Assembly (NCBI RefSeq): GCF_004346165.1
Contig: NZ_SLZZ01000007.1
Coordinates: 1-64,000 of the forward strand
Origin: Muricomes intestini
GTDB taxonomy: Bacteria; Bacillota; Clostridia; Lachnospirales; Lachnospiraceae
Direction: 5' to 3'
DNA length: 64,000 nucleotides
The translations under genes and the position numbers were made by a program. Below, piece by piece: positions 28,499-38,529 of the stretch; the first letter of the stretch is position 1; every line of letters begins with the position of its first letter. Below the pieces are notes generated by a model. It searched no databases, was not told the origin of the DNA, and worked only from the letters and a program-made list of their open reading frames with translations.

Positions 28499-29680
28499 CT
28501 ATTCTGTCACTACATTAGAAAGTACATCCGCAAGAACTTCCATAGCATTCATCATTTCTCCCACCGTGTTTGTCTGGGCGCCGGCCTCAATCAGCAGTGA
28601 CTTTGGCAACAGGTGCAGGTTATATCTGTATCCGGCAAGGTAAATGCGCCGTGCAAATCCCGGATATTTATTCTCAGATGCCAACTCCATCTGCAGGGAA
28701 AATGCAAGATTATCCTGTATATATGGATTGTTCAGGTATGCAATATCCCCATTCATCCTGGTTCGGCTTAACCCGTTAAAGTACATAATCCGCGCCGTAG
28801 GTTTTCCATTTACCTCTGTCACCAGATGGGTGTCCTGATTTACACCATCCCTGTGTAAATCTATGGCCACTTCTATTGTAGGATTGGCATCCAGCACCGG
28901 ACGGACAGAGGCCTCTGCATTTTCATATGCATTGCTTCTATCCAGTTGCCCATTGATAATATCATAAACTCCAGTATCATGGATAGTCTCAATTCCCTTT
29001 TGGTTCAATAGTTGTGTCAGATACTCTCCTACCCCAACAATACTGGTACTTGCATCCCCAGGTACAGAATCCACAAATGTTTCCTGGGAGTGGGAATGAA
29101 AAATAAGGACTTTGGCTCCTTTAGTGCTTTTATCAATTTTCATATTTCTCCCAAGGAGGTCATCTACATTCAACTGCTCCGGCCCGATCATCGTTGTACT
29201 GTCCACCGTGTAAAAATTAGTGAGAAGATAATTAAAATCTCTCAGTTTTTCAATAGACATGTCAATGGAGGATTGCCCCTGGGGTATGACTGGCTCCTCC
29301 TGTACCGGTGTACTTTCTCCCACTAGATTTCCATTCTCATCGACCATATTCTCATCATTTGCCTGAGCCGCCAATATCTTTGCAATAGTTTCTTCATCTT
29401 CCATTACAGATTCATATGGCTCTTTTTGCTCCACATACTTCACCAGGGGAAGCCAGGAATAAGCTCTTTCCTTTATCCACTCTGCCGCCGTAGGCTTTGG
29501 ACCTTCTTTCATATAGGCCAGGCCTGGCATGTACATTTCTTCCGTATATTTTTGGAGAGTCTCCCTGCTCTCATACTTCCATTCTCCCACCATACTTTTT
29601 CCGATTATGTATATAACACCAATGCATGCCAGAATTCCAAGAACAGATACCGCCATGCGGGGAAAATCCGATTGTTTCAT
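28499..29680 (-). CDS. spoIIP: Stage II sporulation protein P
   Basis: Peptidoglycan amidase/endopeptidase of the DMP (SpoIID-M-P) complex that drives engulfment. 393 residues: cytoplasmic start, one transmembrane helix (about 10-30), a Glu-rich linker, and a C-terminal SpoIIP domain with VLIFHSHSQETFV, DLHRDGVNQDT and a final SLLIEAGAQTNTVGEMMNA (Zn-binding His/Glu residues). The gpr-spoIIP order next to divergent rpsT is conserved in Bacillus and Clostridia. Expression from the mother-cell sigma factor is expected; no clear box is visible. Confidence 0.95.
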   Translation of the reverse strand: MKQSDFPRMAVSVLGILACIGVIYIIGKSMVGEWKYESRETLQKYTEEMYMPGLAYMKEGPKPTAAEWIKERAYSWLPLVKYVEQKEPYESVMEDEETIAKILAAQANDENMVDENGNLVGESTPVQEEPVIPQGQSSIDMSIEKLRDFNYLLTNFYTVDSTTMIGPEQLNVDDLLGRNMKIDKSTKGAKVLIFHSHSQETFVDSVPGDASTSIVGVGEYLTQLLNQKGIETIHDTGVYDIINGQLDRSNAYENAEASVRPVLDANPTIEVAIDLHRDGVNQDTHLVTEVNGKPTARIMYFNGLSRTRMNGDIAYLNNPYIQDNLAFSLQMELASENKYPGFARRIYLAGYRYNLHLLPKSLLIEAGAQTNTVGEMMNAMEVLADVLSNVVTE

Positions 29681-29711
29681 ACAACGCCTTCTTTCAAAAA
29701 GAACATGTTCA

Positions 29712-29731
29712 GGGGCATAAAAGTGCCCCTG
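29712..29731 (-). terminator. Hairpin between gpr and spoIIP
   Basis: CAGGGGCA/TGCCCCTG stem with a short loop in the 84-bp gpr-spoIIP gap. It lacks a T-run on either strand, so it may be an attenuator or mRNA-end stabiliser rather than a true terminator. Confidence 0.4.
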
Positions 29732-29764
29732 CTCTTCTCCATTTATATGATTCTTGTCTGTCCT

Positions 29765-30745
29765 TTATGCCTGCTTGGCGTTGGTGAACAACATGTTCAT
29801 CCCTTCGGAAATAGTATAGCTGATCTGCTTCACCATTTCATCCACATCTTTCGGGGTCATAAACATTCCATTTAAATGAGGGGAAATTAGCTCCTTGACC
29901 AACTCATATTTTTCTGCTGCATTATACGTGCGCAGAACATCCCCCACCCCTTTGAGCATGTCTGAGGTTTCTAGTGCCTGAATCAGATTTTCCATCGTAT
30001 CATTTACAATAGTTGCCGCATCCACCACGGTAGGCACACCGATTGCTATGACCGGGATTCCAAGAGATTCTTTCGTAAGCCCATTTCTGTGATTGCCGAC
30101 CCCTGAGCCCGGATTAATCCCTGTGTCAGCTATCTGTACAGTCCTGTTCAGTCTTCTGCTGTTTCTGGCAGCCAGTGCATCAACAGCAATTACAATGTCA
30201 GGCTTTGTCTCTTCAATCACTCCTTTGACAATCTCTACGGTCTCCATTCCCGTCTGTCCCATAACACCGGGCACAATAGCGCTCACCATATTTGCATGCT
30301 CCATTCCCATGGCATATTTTCCATATTCCTTTACAATATGCCTCGTCACACAAAGATTGTCAACAACAAAAGGCCCCAGTGCATCCGGTGTAACTTGCCT
30401 GTTTCCCAGTCCTACAATCAGCACCGACAAATCATCCTTTTCCTGTATTCCCTTTGCTTCAATTAATTCACGGATGAAACCAGACAGCTTCTCAGATATC
30501 TCCCTGTGATATCCTTCATCTGGGACAGCCAGATTTGGAGCTTCCAAAGTAAGATAAGTTCCCACAGGCTTCCCCATGACTTTTGCTCCGTTTTCTGTTT
30601 CAATACGCACTCTGGAAATACGGATTTCCTTTTCTTCATCGTACTCTTCCTCCAGAACAACACCCTGCACTTCCACATTATCCGCTTCAAACCGTTCCTT
30701 TTCCTCCAGAGCCAAATCTGTCCTAATACTATACTTTTCCAACAT
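29765..30745 (-). CDS. gpr: Germination protease GPR
   Basis: Degrades small acid-soluble proteins at spore germination. 326 residues. The processing site is visible at YSIRTDLALEE (residues 5-15), similar to the substrate cleavage motif. Further family blocks are VLIVGLGNRQVTPDALGP, VPGVMGQTGMETVEI and DALAARNSRRLNRT (catalytic Asp region). GAGG precedes 30745 (MLEKYSIRTDL); the upstream ATG has no site. Made as zymogen in the forespore in known species. Confidence 0.95.
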   Translation of the reverse strand: MLEKYSIRTDLALEEKERFEADNVEVQGVVLEEEYDEEKEIRISRVRIETENGAKVMGKPVGTYLTLEAPNLAVPDEGYHREISEKLSGFIRELIEAKGIQEKDDLSVLIVGLGNRQVTPDALGPFVVDNLCVTRHIVKEYGKYAMGMEHANMVSAIVPGVMGQTGMETVEIVKGVIEETKPDIVIAVDALAARNSRRLNRTVQIADTGINPGSGVGNHRNGLTKESLGIPVIAIGVPTVVDAATIVNDTMENLIQALETSDMLKGVGDVLRTYNAAEKYELVKELISPHLNGMFMTPKDVDEMVKQISYTISEGMNMLFTNAKQA

Positions 30746-30778
30746 CTCCAGTCCTCGCTTTTCCTTTATAAACATTTG

Positions 30779-31000
30779 TGTAACAGTTCAGCCATACGAA
30801 TTTTCAACAGTGTAAGCAGGAGAGAGTTTACTTTCGTATGCATATGCTATGATACCAGGGTCAAAAGGTCATGCGTTTCATGCTTGCATGAAAAAGCATG
30901 ACCTTTTGACCCCTACATCATGCTATTGAAAATTCATATGGTGCTCTGCCACAGCGAAATAAAACACAGTGAAATTAAGCTGATGGCTGAACTGTTACAC
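30779..31000. repeat. 222-bp MITE-like element with 18-bp terminal inverted repeats
   Basis: Perfect termini GTGTAACAGTTCAGCCAT (30779-30796) and its complement (30983-31000). Nested inside is a perfect 17-bp inverted repeat GGGTCAAAAGGTCATGC (30858-30874) with its complement at 30896-30912, whose loop is itself palindromic (TTTCATGCTTGCATGAAA). The left third matches the 70-bp element at 28421-28490. No coding frame and no evident target duplication. It fills most of the 416-bp gpr-rpsT divergent region. Confidence 0.8.
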
Positions 31001-31039
31001 ATCTATGACTAGTTTTCGCAATATTTTGTGAAATATGTA

Positions 31040-31068
31040 TTGACAACCATTGTTCCTTATCATAAAAT
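31040..31068 (+). promoter_or_regulatory. Promoter of rpsT
   Basis: Consensus TTGACA (31040-31045), 17-bp spacer, TAAAAT (31063-31068). A leader of about 85 nt follows, with a GC-rich hairpin near CCGTGTCCGACTTCGACGGG. Confidence 0.85.
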
Positions 31069-31161
31069 GAAGAAGTATGTTCCGTTGATGCGTCCGTGTC
31101 CGACTTCGACGGGATTATAAACTTACGATTTTAAAATTTCACATATTTGGAGGTGTACAGA

Positions 31162-31425
31162 TTGGCTAACATTAAATCTGCTAAGAAAAGAATTTTGGTA
31201 AATGAATCAAAGGCTGCAAGGAACAAAGCAATCAAGTCCAGAGTTAAAACTTCTGTAAAGAAAGTGGAAGCTGCAGTGGCACAAAGTGATGCAGAGACAG
31301 CAAAGACAGCATTAAAAAGTGCTATTAAAGAGATTTCGGCAGCAGGAAGCAAGGGTGTTTATCACAAGAACACAGTTGCAAGAAAGATTTCCCGTTTATC
31401 AAAAGCAGTAAACGGACTTGCTTAA
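31162..31425 (+). CDS. rpsT: 30S ribosomal protein S20
   Basis: 87-residue basic helical-bundle protein of the 30S body: LANIKSAKKRILVNESKAARNK is split here as ANIKSAKKRILVNE and AARNKAIKSRVKT, ending GVYHKNTVARKISRLSKAV. The start is TTG at 31162, six bases after GGAGGT; the frame upstream of it is just leader. UUG initiation of rpsT is also known in E. coli, where it matters for autoregulation. Monocistronic, strong promoter and terminator. Confidence 0.96.
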   Translation: MANIKSAKKRILVNESKAARNKAIKSRVKTSVKKVEAAVAQSDAETAKTALKSAIKEISAAGSKGVYHKNTVARKISRLSKAVNGLA

Positions 31426-31441
31426 TATATAGAGATTAAAA

Positions 31442-31475
31442 GGCATCCTCTTCCGTCAGGCGGATGCCTTTTTTA
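31442..31475 (+). terminator. Terminator of rpsT
   Basis: GGCATCC/GGATGCC stem with a CTTCCGTCAGGC-type loop, followed by TTTTTTATTTT; AAAAGG on the other side could let it act on both strands. Confidence 0.9.
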
Positions 31476-31541
31476 TTTTCCTTTACAAATACCGCCTTTA
31501 TAAAAGGGAATAAAGATAAAACATTAAAGAGACGGAAGAGG

Positions 31542-31578
31542 GCTGCCGGATTTGTGCTTCAATCACGAACCCGGCAGC
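31542..31578 (-). terminator. Terminator of ilvC
   Basis: GCTGCCGG (31542-31549) and CCGGCAGC (31571-31578) form a perfect 8-bp stem with an extra inner GTG/CAC pairing. A pyrimidine-rich tail follows on the minus strand. Confidence 0.65.
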
Positions 31579-31608
31579 TCTCTGATTATAATTCTGTAGT
31601 TCTTAAGC

Positions 31609-32652
<1,044 letters not shown>

Positions 32653-32689
32653 TCATTGAACTGCTTTTATCCAATGATACATTAAATAA

Positions 32690-32730
32690 TATATGATGTA
32701 GGGGCCAAAAGGTATTTTGCCCCCTGATAC
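32690..32730. repeat. Short hairpin element related to the core of 30858-30912
   Basis: On the minus strand it reads GGGGCAAAATACC then TTTTGGCCCCTACATCAT. The stem GGGGC-AAAA/TTTT-GCCCC and the CCCCTACATCAT flank are shared with 30903-30920 and, as a half copy, with 34541-34554. Confidence 0.6.
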
Positions 32731-32815
32731 CTACGGATTGCTCCGCACTTTGCGCTCCCGCAATCCTAAAAACATTCGAAATTCGCCCTCTAGCTTTCCG
32801 ATATAATACCTCCTT

Positions 32816-33316
32816 TTAGTCGATAAAAGTGACATCCTTGCTTCCTCTTGCCAGCCCTGTGATTCCTGTTCTTGCCAGTTCCAGTATCTCGTAGCCGTCC
32901 AGAAGATTCAAAAATGCATCCAATTTGGACTGATTGCCGGTGAGTTCTGCTGTCATGGATTCCTTTTCCACATCCACAATCTTTGCTCTGAATATATCGG
33001 CAATGGAGATCACTTCCGCACGCTCTGCAGCATTGGCACGAATCTTTACCATAATCAGCTCTCTGCAGACAGACTCTCCTTCCTTCAGTAGTTTGATTTC
33101 AACCACATCCTCCAGTTTTCGAACCTGCTTCTCAATCTGGGATAGAATCAGTTCATCTCCCGTAGCCACAACTGTAATTCTGGTAAATCTGGGATCTGCT
33201 GTCATTCCTGCAGTAATACTGTCAATACTGTACCCTCTTCTGCTGAAAAGACCTGCAATCCTGCTCAATACACCCGGATTGTTGTCGACCAGCAATGAAT
33301 AAACCTGTCTTCTCAT
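32816..33316 (-). CDS. ilvN: Acetolactate synthase small (regulatory) subunit
   Basis: 166-residue feedback subunit that confers valine sensitivity on acetolactate synthase. ACT domain YSLLVDNNPGVLSRIAGLFSRRGYSIDS, with the C-terminal domain ending ELARTGITGLARG. Start at 33316 (MRRQVYSLL) from the GGGGAAG site; the open frame upstream crosses the leader. The catalytic subunit ilvB is not adjacent, so it must be elsewhere. Confidence 0.94.
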   Translation of the reverse strand: MRRQVYSLLVDNNPGVLSRIAGLFSRRGYSIDSITAGMTADPRFTRITVVATGDELILSQIEKQVRKLEDVVEIKLLKEGESVCRELIMVKIRANAAERAEVISIADIFRAKIVDVEKESMTAELTGNQSKLDAFLNLLDGYEILELARTGITGLARGSKDVTFID

Positions 33317-33378
33317 ATGCTTCCCCACTTTCTTTATCCGACATAAGAACTTAAAAACAGAGTGCGTTCTGTTTTTTA

Positions 33379-33407
33379 ATAATACCAAGTCACTGCCTTT
33401 TTGTCAA
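33379..33407 (-). promoter_or_regulatory. Promoter of ilvN-ilvC
   Basis: Minus-strand consensus TTGACA (33402-33407), 17-bp spacer, TATTAT (33379-33384). Just after the predicted start, AAAACAGA/TCTGTTTT forms an 8-bp hairpin ending in T5, at 33354-33376, a possible early attenuator. Confidence 0.8.
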
Positions 33408-33432
33408 GCAATTTTTCTATAGCAATAAATAA

Positions 33433-33480
33433 AAAGACCACATACATATGAAAACATCCGTTCTCCCGTACATGGTCTTA
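33433..33480 (-). terminator. Terminator of galE
   Basis: AAGACCATGTAC pairs with TGTATGTGGTCTT, followed by TTTATTT on the minus strand, ending just before the ilvN -35. Confidence 0.75.
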
Positions 33481-33502
33481 AAATCTCTTTTATAAATAAT
33501 AA

Positions 33503-34519
33503 TTAGCTGCGGTACCCGTCCGGGTTCATGGACTGCCACTTCCAGGAATCGGCACACATCTTCTCAAGCCCTCTCTCGGCTGTCCAGCCCAGTTCTTCCT
33601 TTGCTTTGGAGGCATCACAGTAGCAGGTGGCAATATCTCCCGCACGGCGCGGCTTCACCTCATAAGGTATCCTTTTTTGGCAGGCCTTCTCATATGCTTT
33701 TACAACATCCAACACACTGTATCCCACTCCGGTTCCCAGATTGTATACATGTACACCTTTATTTGTCTTCATTTTCTCAATAGCCTTAACATGTCCCACA
33801 GCCAGATCCACAACATGGATATAATCTCTTACCCCCGTACCGTCGGGCGTATCATAATCATCTCCAAAAACACCGAGACGGTCCAGTTTTCCCACTGCCA
33901 CCTGTGCAATATAAGGAACAAGATTATTCGGAATTCCCTTAGGGTCCTCCCCGATCAGCCCAGATTCATGTGCACCGATGGGATTGAAATACCTGAGGAG
34001 CATAATATTCCATTTTGGATCTCCCGTGTGGAGGTCTGTTAAAATCTGCTCCAGCATCCCCTTGGTTCTTCCATAAGGATTGGTAATTTCCCCCTTCGGG
34101 CATTTCTCTGTAATCGGTATTTCTGCTGGATCTCCGTAAACGGTTGCAGAAGAACTGAATATCATACTCTTACACCCGTGTTTGCGCATTACATCGCAGA
34201 GAACCAGCGTTCCGGCAATATTATTATAATAATATTCCCAGGGCTTTGTCACAGATTCCCCTACAGCCTTAAGCCCTGCAAAATTAATTACCGCCTCAAT
34301 ATTTTCCTGTTCAAAAATAGGCTCCAGCTCTTCCCTGTTCAGAATATCTCCCTTATAAAACTTCACTGGTTTTCCTGTAATCTGCTCCACTCTCTCCAGA
34401 GCCTTCTCGCTGGAATTATACAGATTGTCAATTACAACTGTATCATACCCTCTCTTCAAAAGTTCCACACATGTGTGACTGCCTATATAACCGGCTCCGC
34501 CTGCTACTAAAATTGCCAT
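33503..34519 (-). CDS. galE: UDP-glucose 4-epimerase
   Basis: Interconverts UDP-glucose and UDP-galactose with bound NAD. 338-residue SDR-fold protein: [20 protein letters not shown] at the NAD loop, FSSSATVYG, and the catalytic pair in [30 protein letters not shown] is the C-terminal sugar-binding block. It lies 63 bp downstream of the nucleotidyltransferase gene, suggesting joint work in nucleotide-sugar supply. Confidence 0.96.
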   Translation of the reverse strand: MAILVAGGAGYIGSHTCVELLKRGYDTVVIDNLYNSSEKALERVEQITGKPVKFYKGDILNREELEPIFEQENIEAVINFAGLKAVGESVTKPWEYYYNNIAGTLVLCDVMRKHGCKSMIFSSSATVYGDPAEIPITEKCPKGEITNPYGRTKGMLEQILTDLHTGDPKWNIMLLRYFNPIGAHESGLIGEDPKGIPNNLVPYIAQVAVGKLDRLGVFGDDYDTPDGTGVRDYIHVVDLAVGHVKAIEKMKTNKGVHVYNLGTGVGYSVLDVVKAYEKACQKRIPYEVKPRRAGDIATCYCDASKAKEELGWTAERGLEKMCADSWKWQSMNPDGYRS

Positions 34520-34540
34520 AACCTTTGTCTCCTCCTTTTT

Positions 34541-34554
34541 AACCCCTACATCAT
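34541..34554. repeat. Half copy of the CCCCTACATCAT element
   Basis: AACCCCTACATCAT preceded by CTTTTT in the galE upstream gap; it matches the right flank of the hairpin elements at 30858-30920 and 32690-32730. Only half of the hairpin is present. Confidence 0.45.
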
Positions 34555-34582
34555 CTTATATGTGTCTGTCAGTTGTTCGAAT

Positions 34583-35503
34583 CTATTTCCATAAATGCAT
34601 GGGGTAGACACCCTGCTCCTTCATTTTTGCAACAGCCTCCACCACACTTTGTTTATCCTCTTTATATGTAATACCATACCATTTGTCCTCGGACTGCAGT
34701 ATCTTTACAGATGCTTTCCTCTCCCGGATCAACTCTCCTACTACCGTCGGAAGGAAGTACTCACAACTTAAAGGGGCTTTCTTCAAGTTATTTTCCAAAA
34801 ATACAGAGAAACGCTCCTCCAGCTCTTTTAACATACTTTCAGTAAAACCAAACATATTCATAGAAACAATGCCATTCTCATCAATGTCGGTCCAGGTCTT
34901 CCCCTCATCCTCTGTATATGCAGCCCCTTCTCTGGTTTTCTCAATATGTGTTCTCTCCGTAATTCCGGTCAGATATCCTTTTTCATCTGTCTCACACACG
35001 CCCCTTGACACATAGCCGTTCTCCGTAAGCGTATTCACCAGCCGGTAGCCCACCATAGCATACCGATATTTGTCATCGTCCTCAAACACAGATAGGTACT
35101 GATAAATGGACTGCAGTGCCGAAACTCCATAATAGTCATCCGCATTAATCACGACAAAAGGCCCGTCCACCACATCTTTACAGCATAAAACGGCATGTCC
35201 GGTTCCAAAAGGTTTTATGCGGCCGGCAGGAACCTGAAAGCCCCGGGGCAGATTGTCCAGCTTTTGACAAACATAATCCACCTCCATAAACTGGCTGATT
35301 CTGTCCCCGATGCTTTTACTGAATTCTTCCGCATTTTCCTCTTTTATTACAAAAATAACTTTTTCAAATCCGGCCCTTCTGGCATCATATATAGAAAAAT
35401 CCATAATAATATGACCTTCTTCATCCACCGGGTCAATCTGCTTTAAACCGCCGTAACGACTCCCCATCCCGGCAGCCATAATTACAAGTACAGGTCTTTT
35501 CAT
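34583..35503 (-). CDS. Sugar nucleotidyltransferase-like protein
   Basis: 306-residue NTP-transferase-fold protein. The N-terminal signature MAAGMGSRYGGLKQIDPVD binds nucleotide, KPFGTGHAVLCCKDVVDGPF and VINADDYYG contain the metal-binding Asp, and a C-terminal block ends KWYGITYKEDKQSVVEAV. This matches the glucose-1-phosphate uridylyl/thymidylyl superfamily, but not the classical GalU length or motifs, so the sugar is unknown. Upstream of galE in the same direction, which suggests nucleotide-sugar formation. Confidence 0.85.
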   Translation of the reverse strand: MKRPVLVIMAAGMGSRYGGLKQIDPVDEEGHIIMDFSIYDARRAGFEKVIFVIKEENAEEFSKSIGDRISQFMEVDYVCQKLDNLPRGFQVPAGRIKPFGTGHAVLCCKDVVDGPFVVINADDYYGVSALQSIYQYLSVFEDDDKYRYAMVGYRLVNTLTENGYVSRGVCETDEKGYLTGITERTHIEKTREGAAYTEDEGKTWTDIDENGIVSMNMFGFTESMLKELEERFSVFLENNLKKAPLSCEYFLPTVVGELIRERKASVKILQSEDKWYGITYKEDKQSVVEAVAKMKEQGVYPMHLWK

Positions 35504-35529
35504 CTTTCTTTGTCTCCTTTTTAAGTTCT

Positions 35530-37359
35530 TTATACATCTGCCTTCTGCGCTTCTATCTTTTCAGCCAGATCACTCAGATAAACCCACCGATCCATTTTCT
35601 CATTGAGAGTTTTTTCCTTCTGCTGCTTTTTTTCTATCAGTTCAGATAGTTTGGCGGAATTTGTTGCATTAGACATAATATCTTCTTCCAGACCTGCAAT
35701 CTGGCCTTCCAAAGTCTCTATATCCCCATCTATTGTTTCATATTCTCTTTGTTCTTTATACGAAAACTTTATTTTCGCAGTGTGATTTTGCTTCCACTTT
35801 TTCCCCTGACTTTCTTTTGACGAAATATCCTTTTCCTCTAGCTGCTTCTCTTTTGCATTTAATGCCGGCAGGGACAGTATCCTTTCCTTCGCTTCCAGAT
35901 AATCTGTATAACCGCCTTCATACTGCTGGAGATGTCCATTTCCGTCAAATTCAAAAATCCTATCCGCCACATTGTCCAGAAAATATCTGTCATGGGACAC
36001 GGTGACAACAATTCCTGGAAAAGAAATCAGATAATCTTCCAAAATCGTCATAGTTGGGATGTCGATATCATTGCTCACCTCATCCAAAACAAGGAAGTTA
36101 GGCGCTGACTGAAGAATACTGAGGAGATAGAGTCTTTTCTTCTCGCCTCCTGAAAGCTTACTGACGGGAGCATACTGCATGTCCGGGGTAAAAAGAAAGC
36201 GTTCAAGCATCTGGGATGCTGTAATTTTGCCTTCTTTTGTAGAAACATATTCTGCAATGTCCTTTACATAGTCAATCACCCTTTGTTCGGTATCCATATC
36301 AGGAACTTCCTGGGCAAAATACCCCATTTGAATAGTCTCCCCGATATCCACCTGTCCCTTATCCGGCTCTTCCAGGCCTGCCATAATCTTCAGCAGGGTA
36401 GATTTTCCGCAGCCGTTAGCTCCGATGATTCCAAGCCTCTGGTTTTTCAAGAAAATATAGCTGAAATCCTCTATCAGTTTCCTGTCCCCGTAACTCTTGC
36501 TGATATGGTGCAGCTCTACTGTCTTCTTTCCCATTCTGGTCCCAACAGACTCCAGCTCCACCAACTGTTCTTCCGCCGGCCCCGCACTGTTTTTTAAGGC
36601 CTCCAGTCTTTCCAGCCTTGCTTTTTGTTTTGTACTCCGGGCACGGCATCCGCGCTTGGCCCATTCCAGTTCCATGCGCAGCACACTCTGACGTTTCCGC
36701 TCCGAAGCCACTTCCATTTCCTCCCGCTGCGCCTTCATCTCCATAAAGTCGGAGTAATTTGCTTCGTAACTGTACAACTGTCCGTGGCTGATTTCCAGAA
36801 TCTTGTTCGTGACCTTATCTAGAAAATATCTGTCATGTGTCACCATGATTATAACACCCCGAAAACGCTGCAGATAATCCTCCAGCCATACAATCATCTC
36901 CGTATCCAGGTGGTTTGTGGGCTCATCCAGAAGCAGAACGTCAGAGGGGGCTGCCAACACCTTTGCAAGGGCAACTCTCTTTTGCTGCCCGCCGGAAAGG
37001 TGTGCAATCGGCTCATCATAGTCTGTGATGTTCAGTCTGGTAAGTGCGCTTTTTGCTTCACTTTTCGCAGTCCAGCCGGACTCCGGTATCCCTTCCAGAA
37101 CATAGGATAACACAGTGGCACCTTCAGGAAAATCTGGATTCTGAGTAAGGTATGCAATCCGCAGGCCATTCTGCTTTACAATCTGCCCGCTGTCTGCTTC
37201 CTCCAGACCTGCTATAATCTTCAGCATTGTAGTCTTCCCGGTTCCGTTGATGCCAATGACACCAATCTTATCTCCTTCCTGGATTCCACATGACACATCA
37301 TCAAAAATAACCTTTTCTCCGTATATTTTGCTGATATGCTCTATATTTAACACATTCAT
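35530..37359 (-). CDS. ABC-F family ATPase (Uup-like)
   Basis: 609-residue soluble protein with two ATPase domains and no membrane part; ABC-F proteins act on ribosomes. Walker A GINGTGKTT and GANGCGKST; signatures LSGGQQKR and LSGGEKKR; Walker B LLLDEPTNHLD and, unusually, LVLDEVSNDID. A Glu/Lys-rich coiled coil near 520-600 resembles the Uup C-terminal domain. AAGGAG sets the start at 37359 (MNVLNIEHIS). Whether it gives antibiotic protection or is housekeeping cannot be read. Confidence 0.93.
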   Translation of the reverse strand: MNVLNIEHISKIYGEKVIFDDVSCGIQEGDKIGVIGINGTGKTTMLKIIAGLEEADSGQIVKQNGLRIAYLTQNPDFPEGATVLSYVLEGIPESGWTAKSEAKSALTRLNITDYDEPIAHLSGGQQKRVALAKVLAAPSDVLLLDEPTNHLDTEMIVWLEDYLQRFRGVIIMVTHDRYFLDKVTNKILEISHGQLYSYEANYSDFMEMKAQREEMEVASERKRQSVLRMELEWAKRGCRARSTKQKARLERLEALKNSAGPAEEQLVELESVGTRMGKKTVELHHISKSYGDRKLIEDFSYIFLKNQRLGIIGANGCGKSTLLKIMAGLEEPDKGQVDIGETIQMGYFAQEVPDMDTEQRVIDYVKDIAEYVSTKEGKITASQMLERFLFTPDMQYAPVSKLSGGEKKRLYLLSILQSAPNFLVLDEVSNDIDIPTMTILEDYLISFPGIVVTVSHDRYFLDNVADRIFEFDGNGHLQQYEGGYTDYLEAKERILSLPALNAKEKQLEEKDISSKESQGKKWKQNHTAKIKFSYKEQREYETIDGDIETLEGQIAGLEEDIMSNATNSAKLSELIEKKQQKEKTLNEKMDRWVYLSDLAEKIEAQKADV

Positions 37360-37595
37360 ATACCGCTCCTTCATTTTGTTTCATCTTGTCTATCATAATG
37401 GATTTCAGACAAAACGTCAATTCCGGTGTGCTAGATTGTCCGCTGTTCTTCCGGCATTACAACTTTTTTATTTTGCCACCTTTCTAAAAAAAACAGGATA
37501 TTTCTTAGAACTTTATGAATTTTCGATGTCAACCCTTGAGTATCTATAGAAAAAGTTATACAATGACATGCAGCAAAGACAAGAGGAGGAGTTCG

Positions 37596-38399
37596 ATGCC
37601 AGATACAAATAACACTACACCCTTTGATGATGATTTTGAGGTGACTTATGAAGAAGAAGTCCCTTTTACATATAGTTTTGATACGAAACCTGCGGCAAAA
37701 GACCTGTCGGACGAGACCGTTGTCATGAACACTCCGCCGAAAAGCCGTGTAGATGACTGTGACTTACATGATTATGATGCGGATATCTATAATGCAGATG
37801 ACGAATATGATTGGGATGATGATTACAGCAATTCCTCACGGGCAGGAGGCCGCCGCAGAAAATCTGCGTCCCGTATACCTAATTTTCTTTCTCCGGCAAA
37901 GAAAACTGCCAGATATGGGACTAAATCTATTTACCGCGCCGCACGCTCTGTTATAAGAATTGTGTCATTCCTTATTACGGCAGGAACACTGTATGTCCTT
38001 GCACTTAACTTTTGGCGCGGTTCGGCTCCCTACGGTGACCCTCTGACCATTCTGGAAGGGGAAAATTATACACTGGCCGGCTACGCTGCCGTTGCCGCTG
38101 TTTTCCTTATTTTTGAATTTATTTCGCTGCTGTGGTCTTTGACCAAGGTGAAGGTCCGGGACGGCAGAAAAATATATAAAGCAGATACCGGAAGAGGTTT
38201 GTTTTCCTTTGTCTTTTTGTATGTGGCATCTTATATTTCTTTTTTGCTCTGCTCTTTCTTGCCGGAAGCATTTGATTCCTTTGAAGTTTTAAATGGAATC
38301 CGAGGCGGACTGGATGTATTTGGCTCCATGCATAACACATTGCTTGGTCTTTGTATCGCAGGTGTTGTTTTCTGCATTGCGAGAAAACATATGGATTAG
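37596..38399 (+). CDS. Acidic-N-terminus membrane protein, unknown function
   Basis: 267 residues. The first 100 are strongly acidic (runs such as DDDFEVTYEEEVPF and DADDEYDWDDDYS), followed by a basic patch (GGRRRKSASR), then about four hydrophobic segments (135-155, 175-197, 215-240, 245-262). No family recognised. The start at 37596 follows GAGGAGGAG. Divergent from the ABC-F gene and alone in its transcript. The acidic cytoplasmic tail plus basic juxtamembrane segment suggests interaction with RNA/DNA or protein, which is inference only. Confidence 0.75.
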   Translation: MPDTNNTTPFDDDFEVTYEEEVPFTYSFDTKPAAKDLSDETVVMNTPPKSRVDDCDLHDYDADIYNADDEYDWDDDYSNSSRAGGRRRKSASRIPNFLSPAKKTARYGTKSIYRAARSVIRIVSFLITAGTLYVLALNFWRGSAPYGDPLTILEGENYTLAGYAAVAAVFLIFEFISLLWSLTKVKVRDGRKIYKADTGRGLFSFVFLYVASYISFLLCSFLPEAFDSFEVLNGIRGGLDVFGSMHNTLLGLCIAGVVFCIARKHMD

Positions 38400-38419
38400 T
38401 ATTAAAAGCCGCTAGTTCA

Positions 38420-38488
38420 TCAATTTTGTGAAGCATACTCCAAAAACTCTCTATGATGTTCAGTTGGAATAGTCAATGATAAGTTCAC
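38420..38488 (-). pseudogene. Possible N-terminal remnant of a GNAT acetyltransferase
   Basis: A GTG start behind GAAGGAAG opens a 22-codon frame, VNLSLTIPTEHHREFLEYAS, that ends in TGA. It resembles the first residues of GNAT-type acetyltransferases (IPTEEHKEEFLEY-like), after which homology stops. Very short, so the match may be chance. The surrounding 130 bp hold nothing else I recognise. Confidence 0.25.
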
Positions 38489-38529
38489 CTTCCTTCAACT
38501 CTGATATAAGATATTTATGTTCAAGATAG

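Noticed and set aside
33317-33378. Possible T-box or leader-peptide attenuator for ilvN
   Set aside because: No GGTGGTACCGCG motif and no short frame rich in Ile/Leu/Val codons; only a plain hairpin near the transcript start.
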